Assembly: GCF_029227915.1 (NCBI RefSeq)
Contig: NC_079879.1
Location: forward strand, 930,001-994,000
Reading direction: 5' to 3'
From: Hydractinia symbiolongicarpus
Taxonomy: Eukaryota > Cnidaria > Hydrozoa > Anthoathecata > Hydractiniidae
DNA: 64,000 bases
Shown: one piece after another, positions 36,856-48,840 of the stretch
Layout: every line of letters starts with the position of its first letter
How positions within the stretch are numbered: position 1 is the first letter of the stretch
Position numbers and translations under genes: made by a program
Notes under the pieces: model-generated
What the model was told of the DNA's origin: nothing
Database searches by the model: none
What the model saw: the letters and a program-made list of their open reading frames with translations, nothing else

Positions 36856-37869
36856 AGACTTGTAGTTTTCAAAAATGATTTCATTTTTGATGAGACGCTA
36901 AATAAAAGAGGTTTAATCGCCGGCAAACGAAAACCCGCGATTTCCCGTAAATCCCGGGCTTGTCCCGTATAGTCGAATGTATACAAAGAAAGTAACAATG
37001 GAGTAAACTCATTTCCCGAACGATTTTTTAAATTATTTTTTCACCACTAAAACGCATGAGACTTGTAGTTTATAAAAATGATTTCATTTTAGATGAGACA
37101 CTGAATAAAAGGAGTTTAATCGCCGGCAAACGAAAACCCGCGATTTCCCTTAAATCCCGGGCTCGGCCTGTATAGTCAAATGCATACAAAGAAAGTACCC
37201 AGGGAGTAAACTCATCTCCCGAACGATTTTTTAAATTACTTTTTCACCACTAAAACGCATGAGACTTGTAGTTTTCAAAAATGATTTCATTTTTGATGAG
37301 ACGCTGAATAAAAGGAGTTTAATCGCCGGCAAACGAAAACCCGCGATTTCCCGTAAATCCCGGCCTGGCCCGTATAGTCGAATGCATACAGAGAAAGTAC
37401 TCAGTCAGTAAACTGATTTCCCGAACGATTCTTTAAATTATTTTTTCACCACTAAAACGCATGAGACTTGTAGTTTACAAAAATGTTTTCATTTTTGATG
37501 AGACGCTGAATAAAAGAAGTTTAATCGCCGGCAAACGAAAACCTGCGATTTTCCGTATAACATGGACTCGGCCCGTATAGTCAAATGTATACAAAGAAAG
37601 TACCCAGGGATTAAACTCATTTCCCGAACGAGTTTTTAAATTATTTTTTTACCACTAAAACGCATGAGACTTGTAGTTTTCAAAAATGATTTCATTTTTG
37701 ATGAGACGCTGAATAAAAGAAGTTTAATCGCCGGCAAACGAAAACCTGCGATTTTCCGTATAACATGGACTCGGCCCGTATAGTCAAATGTATACAAAGA
37801 AAGTACCCAGGGATTAAACTCATTTCCCGAACGAGTTTTTAAATTATTTTTTTACCACTAAAACGCATG
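36856..37869 (+). repeat. Five-monomer HOR P, copy 3 (1,014 bp)
   Basis: This copy is tandem to copy 2. Its first monomer (36856-37058) is a fusion: it starts ttttcaaaaatgatttc with tttttgatgag, like 34828, then continues gctaaataaaagagg and cttgtcccg like 35842. That is the expected junction product of an unequal exchange between the start of Q and the start of P, and it explains how the extra P copy arose. Confidence 0.9.
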
Positions 37870-38477
37870 AGACTTGTAGTTTTCAAAAATGATTTCATTT
37901 TTGATGAGACGCTGAATAAAAGGAGTTTAATCGCCGGCAAACGAAAACCCGCGATTTCCCGTATATCCCGGACTTGGCCCGTATAGTCGAATGTATACAA
38001 AGAAAGTACCCAGGGAGTAAACTGATTTCCCGAACGATTCTTTAAATTTTTTTTCACCACTAAAACGCATGAGACTTGTAGTTTACAAAAATATTTTCAT
38101 TTTTGATGAGACGCTGAATAAAAGAAGGTTAATCGCCGGCAAACGAAAACCCGCGATTTTCCGTATATCACGGACTCGGCCCGTATAGTCAAAAGTATAC
38201 AAAGAAAGTACCCAGGGAGTAAACCCATTTCCCGAACGATTCTTTAAATTATTTTTTCACCACTAAAACGCACGAGACTTGTAGTTTTCAAAAATGATTT
38301 CATTTTTCATGAGACGCCGAATAAAAGGAGTTTAATCTCCGGCAAACGAAAACCCGCGATTTCCCGTAGGTCCCGGACCCGGCCCGTATAGTCAAAGGTA
38401 TACAAAGAAGGTACCCAGGGAGTAAACTCATTTTCCAAACGATGCTTGAAATTATTTTTTCACCACTAAAACGCATG

Positions 38478-39085
38478 AGACTTGTACTTTTCAAAAATGA
38501 TTTCATTTTTGATGAGACGCCGAATAAAAGGAGTTTAATCTCCGGCAAACAAAAACCCACGATTTCCCGTAAATCCCGGACCCGGCCCGTATAGTCGAAT
38601 GTATACAAAGAAAGTAAACTGGGAGTAAACTTATTTCCCGAACGATTTTTTAAATTAATTTTTGACCACTAAAACGCATAAGACTTGTAGTTTTCAAAAA
38701 CGATTTCATTTTTAATGAGACGCTGAATAAAGGAAGTTTAATCGCCGGCAAACAAAAACCCGCGATTTCCCGTAAATCCCGGGCTTGGCCCGTATAGTCG
38801 AATATATACGAAGAAAGTACCCAGAGAGTAAACTCATTTCCCGAACGATTTTTTAAATTATTTTTTCACCACTAAAACGCAGGAGACTTGTAGTTTTCAA
38901 AAATGATTTCATATTTGATGAGACGCTGAATAAAAGGAGTTTAATCGCCGGCAAACGAAAACCCCCGATTTCCCGTAAATCCCGGACTCGGCCCGTGTAG
39001 TCAAAAGTATACAAAGAAAGTATGCAGGGAGTAAACTCATTTCCCGAACGATTCTTTAAATTTTTTTTCACCACTAAAACGCATG
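38478..39085 (+). repeat. Three-monomer duplication, copy 1 (608 bp)
   Basis: Monomers 38478 (gacgccg, cccacg, aaactgg), 38681 (cataag, aaaacg, ttaatgag) and 38884 (cgcaggag, cccccg, tatgcagg) are repeated at 39086, 39289 and 39492. Copy 1's first monomer has acttgtacttttc and its second has ataaaggaag as private changes. Confidence 0.9.
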
Positions 39086-39692
39086 AGACTTGTAGTTTTC
39101 AAAAATGATTTCATTTTTGATGAGACGCCGAATAAAAGGAGTTTAATCTCCGGCAAACAAAAACCCACGATTTCCCGTAAATCCCGGACCCGGCCCGTAT
39201 AGTCGAATGTATACAAAGAAAGTAAACTGGGAGTAAACTCATTTCCCGAACGATTTTTTAAATTAATTTTTGACCACTAAAACGCATAAGACTTGTAGTT
39301 TTCAAAAACGATTTCATTTTTAATGAGACGCTGAATAAAAGAAGTTTAATCGCCGGCAAACAAAAACCCGCGATTTCCCGTAAATCCCGGGCTTGGCCAG
39401 TATAGTCGAATATATACGAAGAAAGTACCCAGAGAGTAAACTCATTTCCCGAACGATTTTTTAAATTACTTTTTCACCACTAAAACGCAGGAGACTTGTA
39501 GTTTTCAAAAATGATTTCACTTTTGATGAGACGCTGAATAAAAGGAGTTTAATCGCCGGCAAACGAAAACCCCGATTTCCCGTAAATCCCGGACTGGGCC
39601 CGTGTAGTCAAAAGTATACAAAGAAAGTATGCAGGGAGTAAACTCATTTCCCGAACGATTCTTTAAATTTTTTTTCACCACTAAAACGCATG
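39086..39692 (+). repeat. Three-monomer duplication, copy 2 (607 bp)
   Basis: This is the second tandem copy of the trimer. It has a 1-bp loss in its last monomer (aaaaccccgattt) and ctgggcccg near 39595. The same trimer is doubled at 20220-21232. Confidence 0.9.
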
Positions 39693-40301
39693 AGACTTGT
39701 AGTTTTCAAAAATGTTTTCATTTTTGATGAGACGCTGAATAAAAGAAGTTAAATCGCCGGCAATCAAAAACCCGCGATTTCCTGTAAATCCCGGGCCTGG
39801 CCCGTATAGTCGAATGTATACAAAGAAAGTACCCAGTGAGTAAATTGATTTCCCGAGCGATTCTTTAAATTATTTTTTCACCACTAAAACGCATGGCACT
39901 TGAAGTTTTCAAAAATGTTTTCATTTCTGATGAGACGCTAAATAAAAGAGGTTTAATCGCCGGCAAACGAAAACCCGCGATTTCCCGTAAATCCCGGGCT
40001 TGGCCCGTATAGTCGAATGTATACAAAGAAAGTACCCAGGGAATAAACTCATTTCCCGAACGATTTTTTAAATTATTTTTTCACCACTAAAACGCATGAG
40101 ACTTGTAGTTTTCAAAAATGATTTCATTTTTGATGAGACGCTGAATAAAAGGAGTTTAATCGCCGGCAAACGAAAACCCCCGATTTCCCGTAAATCCCGG
40201 ACTCGGCCCGTGTAGTCAAAAGTATACAAGGAAAGTACGCAGGGAGTAAACTCATTTCCCGAACGATTCTTTAAATTATTATTTCACCACTAAAACGCAT
40301 G

Positions 40302-41719
40302 AGACTTGTAGTTTTCAAAAATGTTTTCATTCTTGATAAGACGCTGAAAAAAAAAAGTTTAATCGCGGGCAAACGAAAACCCGAGATTTCCCGTAAATCC
40401 CGGGCTTGACCCCTATAGTCAAAAGTACACAAAGAAAGTACCCAGGCAGTAAACTCATTTTTGGAACGTTTTTTTGAATTATCTTTTCACCACTATAACG
40501 CATGAGACTTGTAGTATTCAAAAATGTTTTCATTTTTGATGGGACGCTGAATAGAAGAAGTTTAATCTCCGGCAAACGAAAACCCGCGATTTCCCGTAAA
40601 TTCCGGACCCGGCCCGTATAGTCAAAAGTATACAAATAAAGTACGCAGGGATTAAACTCATTTCCCAAACGATTCTTTAAATTATTTTTTCACCACTAAA
40701 ACGCATGAGACTTGTAGTTTTTAAAAATGATTTCACTTTTGATGAGACGCTGAATAAAAGAAGTTTAATCGCCGGCAAACAAAAACCCGCTATTTCCCGT
40801 AAATCCCGGGCTTGGCCAGTATAGTCGAATGTATACGAAAAAAGTACCCAGAGAGTAAACTCATTTCCCCAACGATTTTTTAAATTATTTTTTCACCACC
40901 AAAACGCATGAGACTTGTAGTTTTCAAAAATGATATCATTTTTGATGAGACGCTGAATAAAAGAAGTTAAGTCGCCGCCAATCGAAAACCCGCGATTTCC
41001 TGTAAATCCCGGCCTGGCCCGTATAGTCGAATGTATGCAAAGAAAGTACCCAGTGAGTAAATTGATTTCCCGAGCGATTCTTTAAATTATTTTTTCACCA
41101 CTAAAACGCATGAGACTTGAAGTTTTCAAAAATGTTTTCATTTCTGATGAGACGCTAAATAAAAGAGGTTTAATCGCCGGCAAACGAAAACCCCCGATTT
41201 CCCGTAAATCCCGGACTCGGCCCGTGTAGTCAAAAGTATACAAGGAAAGTACGCAGGGAGTAAACTCATTTCCCGAACGATTCTTTAAATTATTATTTCA
41301 CCACTAAAACGCATGAGACTTGTAGTTTTCAAAATTGTTTTCATTCTTGATAAGACGCTGAAAAAAAAGGTTTAATCGCGGGCAAACGAAAACCGAAGAT
41401 TTCCCGTAAATCCCGCGCTTGGCCCCTATAGTCAAAAGTACACAAAGAAAGTACCCAGGCAGTAAACTCATTTTTGGAATGTTTTTTTGAATTATTTTTT
41501 CACCACTATAACGCATGAGACTTGTAGTATTCAAAAATGTTTTCATTTTTGATGGGACGCTGAATAAAAGGAGTTTAATCGCCGGCAAACGAAAACCCGC
41601 AATTTCCCGTAAATCCCGGCCTGGCCCGTATAGTCGAATGCATACAGAGAAAGTACTCAGTCAGTAAACTGATTTCCCAAACGATTCTTTAAATTATTTT
41701 TTCACCACTAAAACGCATG
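40302..41719 (+). repeat. Seven-monomer HOR, copy 1 (1,418 bp)
   Basis: Monomers 40302 (X), 40505 (Y), 40708, 40911, 41113, 41316 (X with caaaattg) and 41518 (Y) are repeated from 41720. The unit contains two X-Y pairs. Monomer 40911 is a fusion: gatatc dyad in front, then gttaagtcgccgccaatcg behind. Confidence 0.9.
41113..41315 (+). repeat. Fusion monomer marking loss of one monomer
   Basis: The front half (aagttttc, atttctgatg, gctaaataaaagagg) equals that of 42531. The rear half (cccccg, ctcggcccgtgtag, aaggaaag) equals that of 42734. Joining those two partial monomers and discarding the rest gives exactly the 203-bp difference between the two HOR copies. Confidence 0.88.
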
Positions 41720-43340
41720 AGACTTGTAGTTTTCAAAAATGTTTTCATTCTTGATAAGACGCTGAAAAAAAAAAGTTTAATCGCGGGCAAACGAAAACCC
41801 GAGATTTCCCGTAAATCCCGGGCTTGACCCCTATAGTCAAAAGTACACAAAGAAAGTACCCAGGCAGTAAACTCATTTTTGGAACGTTTTTTTGAATTAT
41901 CTTTTCACCACTATAACGCATGAGACTTGTAGTATTCAAAAATGTTTTCATTTTTGATGGGACGCTGAATAGAAGAAGTTTAATCTCCGGCAAACGAAAA
42001 CCCGCGATTTCCCGTAAATTCCGGACCCGGCCCGTATAGTCAAAAGTATACAAATAAAGTACGCAGGGATTAAACTCATTTCCCAAACGATTCTTTAAAT
42101 TATTTTTTCACCACTAAAACGCATGAGACTTGTAGTTTTTAAAAATGATTTCACTTTTGATGAGACGCTGAATAAAAGAAGTTTAATCGCCGGCAAACAA
42201 AAACCCGCTATTTCCCGTAAATCCCGGGCTTGGCCAGTATAGTCGAATGTATACGAAAAAAGTACCCAGAGAGTAAACTCATTTCCCCAACGATTTTTTA
42301 AATTATTTTTTCACCACCAAAACGCATGAGACTTGTAGTTTTCAAAAATGATATCATTTTTGATGAGACGCTGAATAAAAGAAGTTAAGTCGCCGCCAAT
42401 CGAAAACCCGCGATTTCCTGTAAATCCCGGCCTGGCCCGTATAGTCGAATGTATGCAAAGAAAGTACCCAGTGAGTAAATTGATTTCCCGAGCGATTCTT
42501 TAAATTATTTTTTCACCACTAAAACGCATGAGACTTGAAGTTTTCAAAAATGTTTTCATTTCTGATGAGACGCTAAATAAAAGAGGTTTAAACGCCGGCA
42601 AACGAAAACCCGCGATTTCCCGTAAATCCCGGGCTTGGCCCGTATAATCGAATGTATACAAAGAAAGTACCCAGGGAGTAAACTCATTTTCCGAACGATT
42701 TTTTAAATTATTTTTTCACCACTAAAACGCATGAGACTTGTAGTTTACAAAAATATTACAATTTTTGATGAGACGCTGAATAAAAGAAGTTTAATCGCCG
42801 GCAAACGAAAACCCCCGATTTCCCGTAAATCCCGGACTCGGCCCGTGTAGTCAAAAGTATACAAGGAAAGTACGCAGGGAGTAAACTCATTTCCCGAACG
42901 ATTCTTTAAATTATTATTTCACCACTAAAACGCATGAGACTTGTAGTTTTCAAAATTGTTTTCATTCTTGATAAGACGCTGAAAAAAAAGGTTTAATCGC
43001 GGGCAAACGAAAACCGAAGATTTCCCGTAAATCCCGCGCTTGGCCCCTATAGTCAAAAGTACACAAAGAAAGTACCCAGGCAGTAAACTCATTTTTGGAA
43101 TGTTTTTTTGAATTATTTTTTCACCACTATAACGCATGAGACTTGTAGTATTCAAAATTGTTTTCATTTTTGATGGGACGCTGAATAAAAGGAGTTTAAT
43201 CGCCGGCAAACGAAAACCCGCAATTTCCCGTAAATCCCGGCCTGGCCCGTATAGTCGAATGCATACAGAGAAAGTACTCAGTCAGTAAACTGATTTCCCA
43301 AACGATTCTTTAAATTATTTTTTCACCACTAAAACGCATG
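41720..43340 (+). repeat. Eight-monomer version of the same HOR, copy 2 (1,621 bp)
   Basis: This copy is in register with copy 1 (1,418 bp) through 42531. The offset then becomes 1,621 because one more monomer (42734, tttacaaaaatattacaatttttg) is present. The second X-type monomer is at 42937 and the Y-type at 43139, both with the caaaattg variant. Confidence 0.9.
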
Positions 43341-44354
43341 AGACTTGTAGTTTACAAAAATGTTTTCATTTTTGATGAGACGCTGAATAAAAGAAGTTTA
43401 ATCGCCGGCAAACGAAAACCTGCGATTTTCCGTATAACATGGACTCGGCCCGTATAGTCAAATGTATACAAAGAAAGTACCCAGGGATTAAACTCATTTC
43501 CCGAACGAGTTTTTATATTATTTTTTCACCACTAAAACGCATGAGACTTGTAGTTTTCAAAAATGATTTCATTTTTGATGAGACGCTGAATAAAAGGAGT
43601 TTAATCGCCGGCAAACGAAAACCCGCAATTTTCCTTATATCACGGACTCGGCCCGTATAGTCAAAGGTATACAACGAAAGTACCCAGGGAGTAAACCCAT
43701 TTCCCGAACGATTTTTTAAATTATTTTTTCACCACTAAAACGCACGAGACTTGTAGTTTTCAAAAATGATTTCATTTTTCATGAGACGCCGAATAAAAGG
43801 AGTTTAATCTCCGGCAAACGAAAAACCGCGATTTCCCGTAGGTCCCGGACCCGGCCCGTATAGTCAAAAGTATACAAAGAAAGTACCCAGGGAGTAAACT
43901 CATTTCCCAAACGATGCTTGAAATTATTTTTTCACCACTAAAACGCATGAGACTTGTAGTTTTCAAAAATGATTTCATTTTTGATGAGACGCCGAATAAA
44001 AGGAGTTTAATCTCCGGCAAACAAAAACCCACGATTTCCCGTAAATCCCGGACCCGGCCCGTATAGTCGAATGTATACAAAGAAAGTAAACTGGGAGTAA
44101 ACTCATTTCCCAAACGATTTTTTAAATTACTTTTTCACCACTAAATCGCATGAGACTTGTAGTTTTCAAAAATGATTTCATTTTTGATGAGACGCTGAAT
44201 AAAAGGAGTTTAATCGCCGGCAAACGAAAACCCGCGATTTCCCGTAAATCCCGGCCTGGCCCGTATAGTCGAATGCATACAGAGAAAGTACTCAGTCAGT
44301 AAACTGATTTCCCGAACGATTCTTTAAATTATTTTTTCACCACTAAAACGCATG
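43341..44354 (+). repeat. Five-monomer repeat, copy 1 (1,014 bp)
   Basis: Monomers 43341 (cctgcg, aacatgg, tttttatatt), 43544, 43747 (ttttcatgag) and 43950 (gacgccg) correspond to 44355, 44558/44760, 44963 and 45166. Monomer 43544 is a fusion of the 44558 front with the 44760 rear (tatcacgg, aaaggtatacaacg), so copy 1 is one monomer shorter. Monomer 44153 (taaatcgcatg boundary, gcatacagag) resembles 34220. Confidence 0.87.
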
Positions 44355-45571
44355 AGACTTGTAGTTTACAAAAATGTTTTCATTTTTGATGAGACGCTGA
44401 ATAAAAGAAGTTTAATCGCCGGCAAACGAAAACCTGCGATTTTCCGTATAACATGGACTCGGCCCGTATAGTCAAATGTATACAAAGAAAGTACTCAGGG
44501 ATTAAACTCATTTCCCGAACGAGTTTTTATATTATTTTTTCACCACTAAAACGCATGAGACTTGTAGTTTTCAAAAATGATTTCATTTTTGATGAGACGC
44601 TGAATAAAAGGAGTTTAATCGCCGGCAAACGAAAACCCGCGATTTCCCGTATATCCCGGACTTGGCCCGTATAGTCGAATGTATACAAAGAAAGTACCCA
44701 GGGAGTAAACTGATTTCCCGAACGATTCTTTAAATTTTTTTTCACCACTAAAACGCATGAGACTTGTAGTTTACAAAAATATTTTCATTTTTGATGAGAC
44801 GCTGAATAAAAGAAGGTTAATCGCCGGCAAACGAAAACCCGCGATTTTCCGTATATCACGGACTCGGCCCGTATAGTCAAAGGTATACAACGAAAGTACC
44901 CAGGGAGTAAACCCATTTCCCGAACGATTTTTTAAATTATTTTTTCACCACTAAAACGCACGAGACTTGTAGTTTTCAAAAATGATTTCATTTTTCATGA
45001 GACGCCGAATAAAAGGAGTTTAATCTCCGGCAAACGAAAAACCGCGATTTCCCGTAGGTCCCGGACCCGGCCCGTATAGTCAAAAGTATACAAAGAAAGT
45101 ACCCAGGGAGTAAACTCATTTCCCAAACGATGCTTGAAATTATTTTTTCACCACTAAAACGCATGAGACTTGTAGTTTTCAAAAATGATTTCATTTTTGA
45201 TGAGACGCCGAATAAAAGGAGTTTAATCTCCGGCAAACAAAAACCCACGATTTCCCGTAAATCCCGGACCCGGCCCGTATAGTCGAATGTATACAAAGAA
45301 AGTAAACTGGGAGTAAACTCATTTCCCGAACGATTTTTTAAATTAATTTTTGACCACTAAAACGCATAAGACTTGTAGTTTTCAAAAACGATTTCATTTT
45401 TAATGAGACGCTGAATAAAAGAAGTTTAATCGCCGGCAAACAAAAACCCGCGATTTCCCGTAAATCCCGGGCTTGGCCAGTATAGTCGAATATATACGAA
45501 GAAAGTACCCAGAGAGTAAATTCATTTCCCGAACGATTTTTTAAATTATTTTTTCACCACTAAAACGCAGG
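44355..45571 (+). repeat. Six-monomer repeat, copy 2
   Basis: This copy contains 44355, 44558 (cccggacttgg), 44760 (aaggttaatc with aaaggtatacaacg), 44963 (ttttcatgagacgccg), 45166 and 45369 (cataag). From 44558 onward it follows the 13-mer order. Confidence 0.85.
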
Positions 45572-45774
45572 AGACTTGTAGTTTTCAAAAATGATTTCAT
45601 TTTTGATGAGACGCTGAATAAAAGGAGTTTAATCGCCGGCAAACGAAAACCCCCGATTTCCCGTAAATCCCGGACTCGGCCTGTGTAGTCAAAAGTATAC
45701 AAAGAAAGTATGCAGGGAGTAAACTCATTTCCCGAACGATTTTTTAAATTATTTTTTCACCACTAAAACGCAGG
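45572..45774 (+). repeat. Single-monomer tandem duplication, copy 1
   Basis: The cgcaggag monomer with cccccg and tatgcagg is followed by another cgcaggag monomer at 45775. This is the only place where I saw that subtype next to itself. Copy 1 has ggcctgtgtag; copy 2 has the cgccgggaaacg allele shared with 49209, 50223 and 52252. Confidence 0.85.
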
Positions 45775-45976
45775 AGACTTGTAGTTTTCAAAAATGATTT
45801 CATTTTTGATGAGACGCTGAATAAAAGGAGTTTAATCGCCGGGAAACGAAAACCCCCGATTTCCCGTAAATCCCGGACTCGGCCCGTGTAGTCAAAAGTA
45901 TACAAAGAAAGTATGCAGGGAGTAAACTCATTTCCCGAACGATTCTTTAAATTTTTTTTCACCACTAAAACGCATG
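45775..45976 (+). repeat. Single-monomer tandem duplication, copy 2
   Basis: This copy begins the run (45775, 45977, 46180, 46383) that recurs at 50223-51033 and 52252-53062. It carries gccgggaaacg. Confidence 0.85.
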
Positions 45977-46788
45977 AGACTTGTAGTTTTCCAAAATGTT
46001 TTCATTTTTGATGAGACGCTGAATAAAAGAAGTTAAATCGCCGGCAATCGAAAACCCGCGATTTCCTGTAAATCCCGGGCCTGGCCCGTATAGTCAAATG
46101 TATACAAAGAAAGTACCCAGTGATTAAATTGATTTCCCGAGCGATTCTTTAAATTATTTTTTCACCACTAAAACGCATGACACTTGAAGTTTTCAAAAAT
46201 GTTTTCATTTCTGATGAGACGCTAAATAAAAGAGGTTTAATCGCCGGCAAACGAAAACCCGCGATTTCCCGTAAATCCCGGGCTTGGCCCGTATAGTCGA
46301 ATGTATACAAAGAAAGTACCCAGGGAGTAAACTCATTTCCCGAACGATTTTTTAAATTATTTTTTCACCACTAAAACGCATGAGACTTGTAGTTTTCAAA
46401 AATGATTTCATTTTTGATGAGACGCTGAATAAAAGGAGTTTAATCGCCGGCAAACGAAAACCCCCGATTTCCCGTAAATCCCGGACTCGGCCCATGTAGT
46501 CAAAAGTATACAAGGAAAGTACGCATGGAGTAAACTCATTTCCCAAACGATTCTTTAAATTATTATTTCACCACTAAAACGCATGAGACTTGTAGTTTTC
46601 AAAAATGTTTTCATTCTTGATAAGACGCTGAAAAAAAAAAGTTTAATCGCGGGCAAACGAAAACCCGCGATTTCCCGTAAATTCCGGACCCGGCCCGTAT
46701 AGTCAAAAGTATACAAATAAAGTACGCAGGGATTAAACTCATTTCCCGAACGATTCTTTAAATTATTTTTTCACCACTAAAACGCACG
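45977..46788 (+). repeat. Four-monomer block repeated at 50425 and 52454, with a fusion
   Basis: The block starts with tagttttccaaaatg (45977), catgacac (46180) and cccatgtag (46383), at an offset of 4,448 bp to 50425-51033. Monomer 46586 begins as X-type (gataagacg, A-run, gcgggcaaacg) but ends like the Y-type (aattccggacccgg, aaataaag). One monomer has thus been lost relative to 51034/51237, and the later offset is 4,651. Confidence 0.87.
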
Positions 46789-48840
46789 AGACTTGTAGTT
46801 TTTAAAAATGATTTCACTTTTGATGAGACGCTGAATAAAAGAAGTTTAATCGCCGGCAAACAAAAACCCGCTATTTCCCGTAAATCCCGGGCTTGGCCAG
46901 TATAGTCGAATGTATACGAAAAAAGTACCCAGAGAGTAAACTCATTTCCCCAACGATTTTTTAAATTATTTTTTCACCACCAAAACGCATGAGACTTGTA
47001 GTTTTTAAAAATGATATCATTTTTGATGAGAGGCTGAATAAAAGGAGTTTAATCGCCGGCAAACGAAAACCCACGATTTCCCGTAAATCCCGGACTCGGC
47101 CCGTGTAGTCAAAAGTATACAAAGAAAGTACGCAGGGAGTAAACTCATTTCCCGAACGATTCTTTAAATTTTTTTTCAGCACTAAAACGCATGAGACTTG
47201 TAGTTTTCAAAAATGTTTTCATTTTTGATGAGACGCTGAATAAAAGAAGTTAAATCGCCGGCAATCGAAAGCCCGCGATTTCCTGTAAATCCCGGCCTGG
47301 CCCGTATAGTCGAATGTATGCAAAGAAAGTACCCAGTGAGTAAATTGATTTCCCGAGCGATTCTTTAAATTACTTTTTCACCACTAAAACGCATGAGACT
47401 TGAAGTTTTCAAAAATGTTTTCATTTCTGATGAGACGCTAAATAAAAGAGGTTTAATCGCCGGCAAACGAAAACCCGCGATTTCCCGTAAATCCCGGGCT
47501 TGGCCCGTATAATCGAATGTATACAAAGAATGTACCCAGGGAGTAAACTCATTTCCCGAACGATTTTTTAAATTATTTTTTCACCACTAAAACGCATGAG
47601 ACTTGTAGTTTACAAAAATATTACAATTTTTGATGAGACGCTGAATAAAAGAAGTTTAATCGCCGGAAAACGAAAACCCCCGATTTCCCGTAAATCCCGG
47701 ACTCGGCCCGTGTAGTCAAAAGTATACAAGGAAAGTACGCAGGGAGTAAACTCATTTCCCGAACGATTCTTTAAATTATTTTTTCACCACTAAAACGCAT
47801 GAGACTTGTAGTTTACAAAAATATTTTCATTTTTGATGAGACGCTGAATAAAAGAAGTTTAATCGCCGGCAAACGAAAACCCGCGATTTCCCGTATATCA
47901 CGGACTCGGCCCGTATAATCAAAAGTATACAAAGAAAGTACCCAGGAAGTAAACTCATTTCCCGAACGATTTTTTAAGTTATTTTTTCACCACTAAAACG
48001 CACGAGACTTGTAGTTTTCAAAAATGATTTCATTTTTGATGAGACGCTGAATAAAAGGAGTTTAATCTCCGGCAAACGAAAACCCGCGATTTCCCGTAGG
48101 TCCCGGACCCGGCCCGTATAGTCAAAAGTATACAAAGAAAATACGCAGGGAGTAAACTCATTTCCCGAACGATTCTTTAAATTATTATTTCACCACTAAA
48201 ACGCATGAGACTTGTAGTTTTTAAAAATGTTTTCATTCTTGATAAGACGCTGAAAAAAAAAAGTTTAATCGCGGGCAAACGAAAACCGGAGATTTCCCGT
48301 AAATCCCGGGCTTGGCCCCTATAGTCAAAAGTACACAAAGAAAGTACCCAGGCAGTAAACTCATTTTTGGAATGTTTTTTTGAATTATTTTTTCACCACT
48401 ATAACGCATGAGACTTGTAGTATTCAAAAATGTTTTCATTTTTGATGGGACGCTGAATAGAATAAGTTTAATCGCCGGCAAACGAAAACCCGCGATTTCC
48501 CGTAAATCCCGGGCCTGGCCCGTATAGTCGAATGCATACAATGAAAGTACTCAGTGAGTAAATTGATTTCCCGAGCGATTTTCACCACTAAAACGCATGA
48601 GACTTGAAGTTTTCAAAAATGTTTTCATTTCTGATGAGACGCTAAATAAAAGAGGTTTAATCGCCGGCAAACGAAAACCCGCGATTTCCCGTAAATCCCG
48701 GGCTTGTCCCGTATAGTCGAATGTATACAAAGAAAGTAACAAGGGAGTAAACTCATTTCCCGAACGATTTTTTAAATTATTTTTTCACCACTAAAACGCA
48801 TGAGACTTGTAGTTTATAAAAATGATTTCATTTTTGATGA
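46789..48840 (+). repeat. Segmental duplication C, copy 1 (partners 53469-55520 and 57370-59132)
   Basis: Ten monomers recur at a constant 6,680-bp offset. Landmarks are gagaggctg, ttcagcac, cccggcctgg with gtatgcaaag, tattacaattttt, ccaggaag with taagttatt, the X-Y pair at 48208/48411, and a 14-bp deletion at 48580. After about 48840 this copy has gacgccg and tctcc where the partner has gacactg and tcgcc. Confidence 0.92.
48544..48600 (+). repeat. Junction with a 14-bp deletion
   Basis: The 3' end of the monomer reads cccgagcgattttcaccac, lacking the ctttaaattatttt part of the tail. The same junction is at 55224-55280. The third relative (58861-58920) keeps the full tail. This dates the deletion to before the 6,680-bp duplication and on a different branch from the 57-59 kb copy. 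Confidence 0.9.

Larger units (their letters stand above)
37870..40301 (+). repeat. Rearranged relative of the 13-mer HOR
   Basis: Monomers 37870, 38072, 38275, 38478, 38681 and 38884 match 11914-12929 in order, and 39693 (aagttaaatcgcc), 39896 and 40099 match 13131-13537. Between them three monomers are duplicated (39086-39692). The 40302 X-Y pair, 40708 (ttcacttttg) and 40911 (gatatc dyad) then continue the 13-mer order. This is a 16-monomer version of the same HOR. Confidence 0.87.

Noticed and set aside
43439-43660. Plus-strand frames of 65-73 codons (also at 1215, 21540, 44453, 48800, 56493, 60348, 61362)
   Set aside because: These are opposite-strand readings of the same monomers. Both strands are equally open because the repeat has few stops in some variants.
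48544-48600. 14-bp deletion as an attachment-site or insertion scar
   Set aside because: There is no inserted sequence and no target duplication. It is a simple internal loss between T-rich stretches, copied at 55224-55280.
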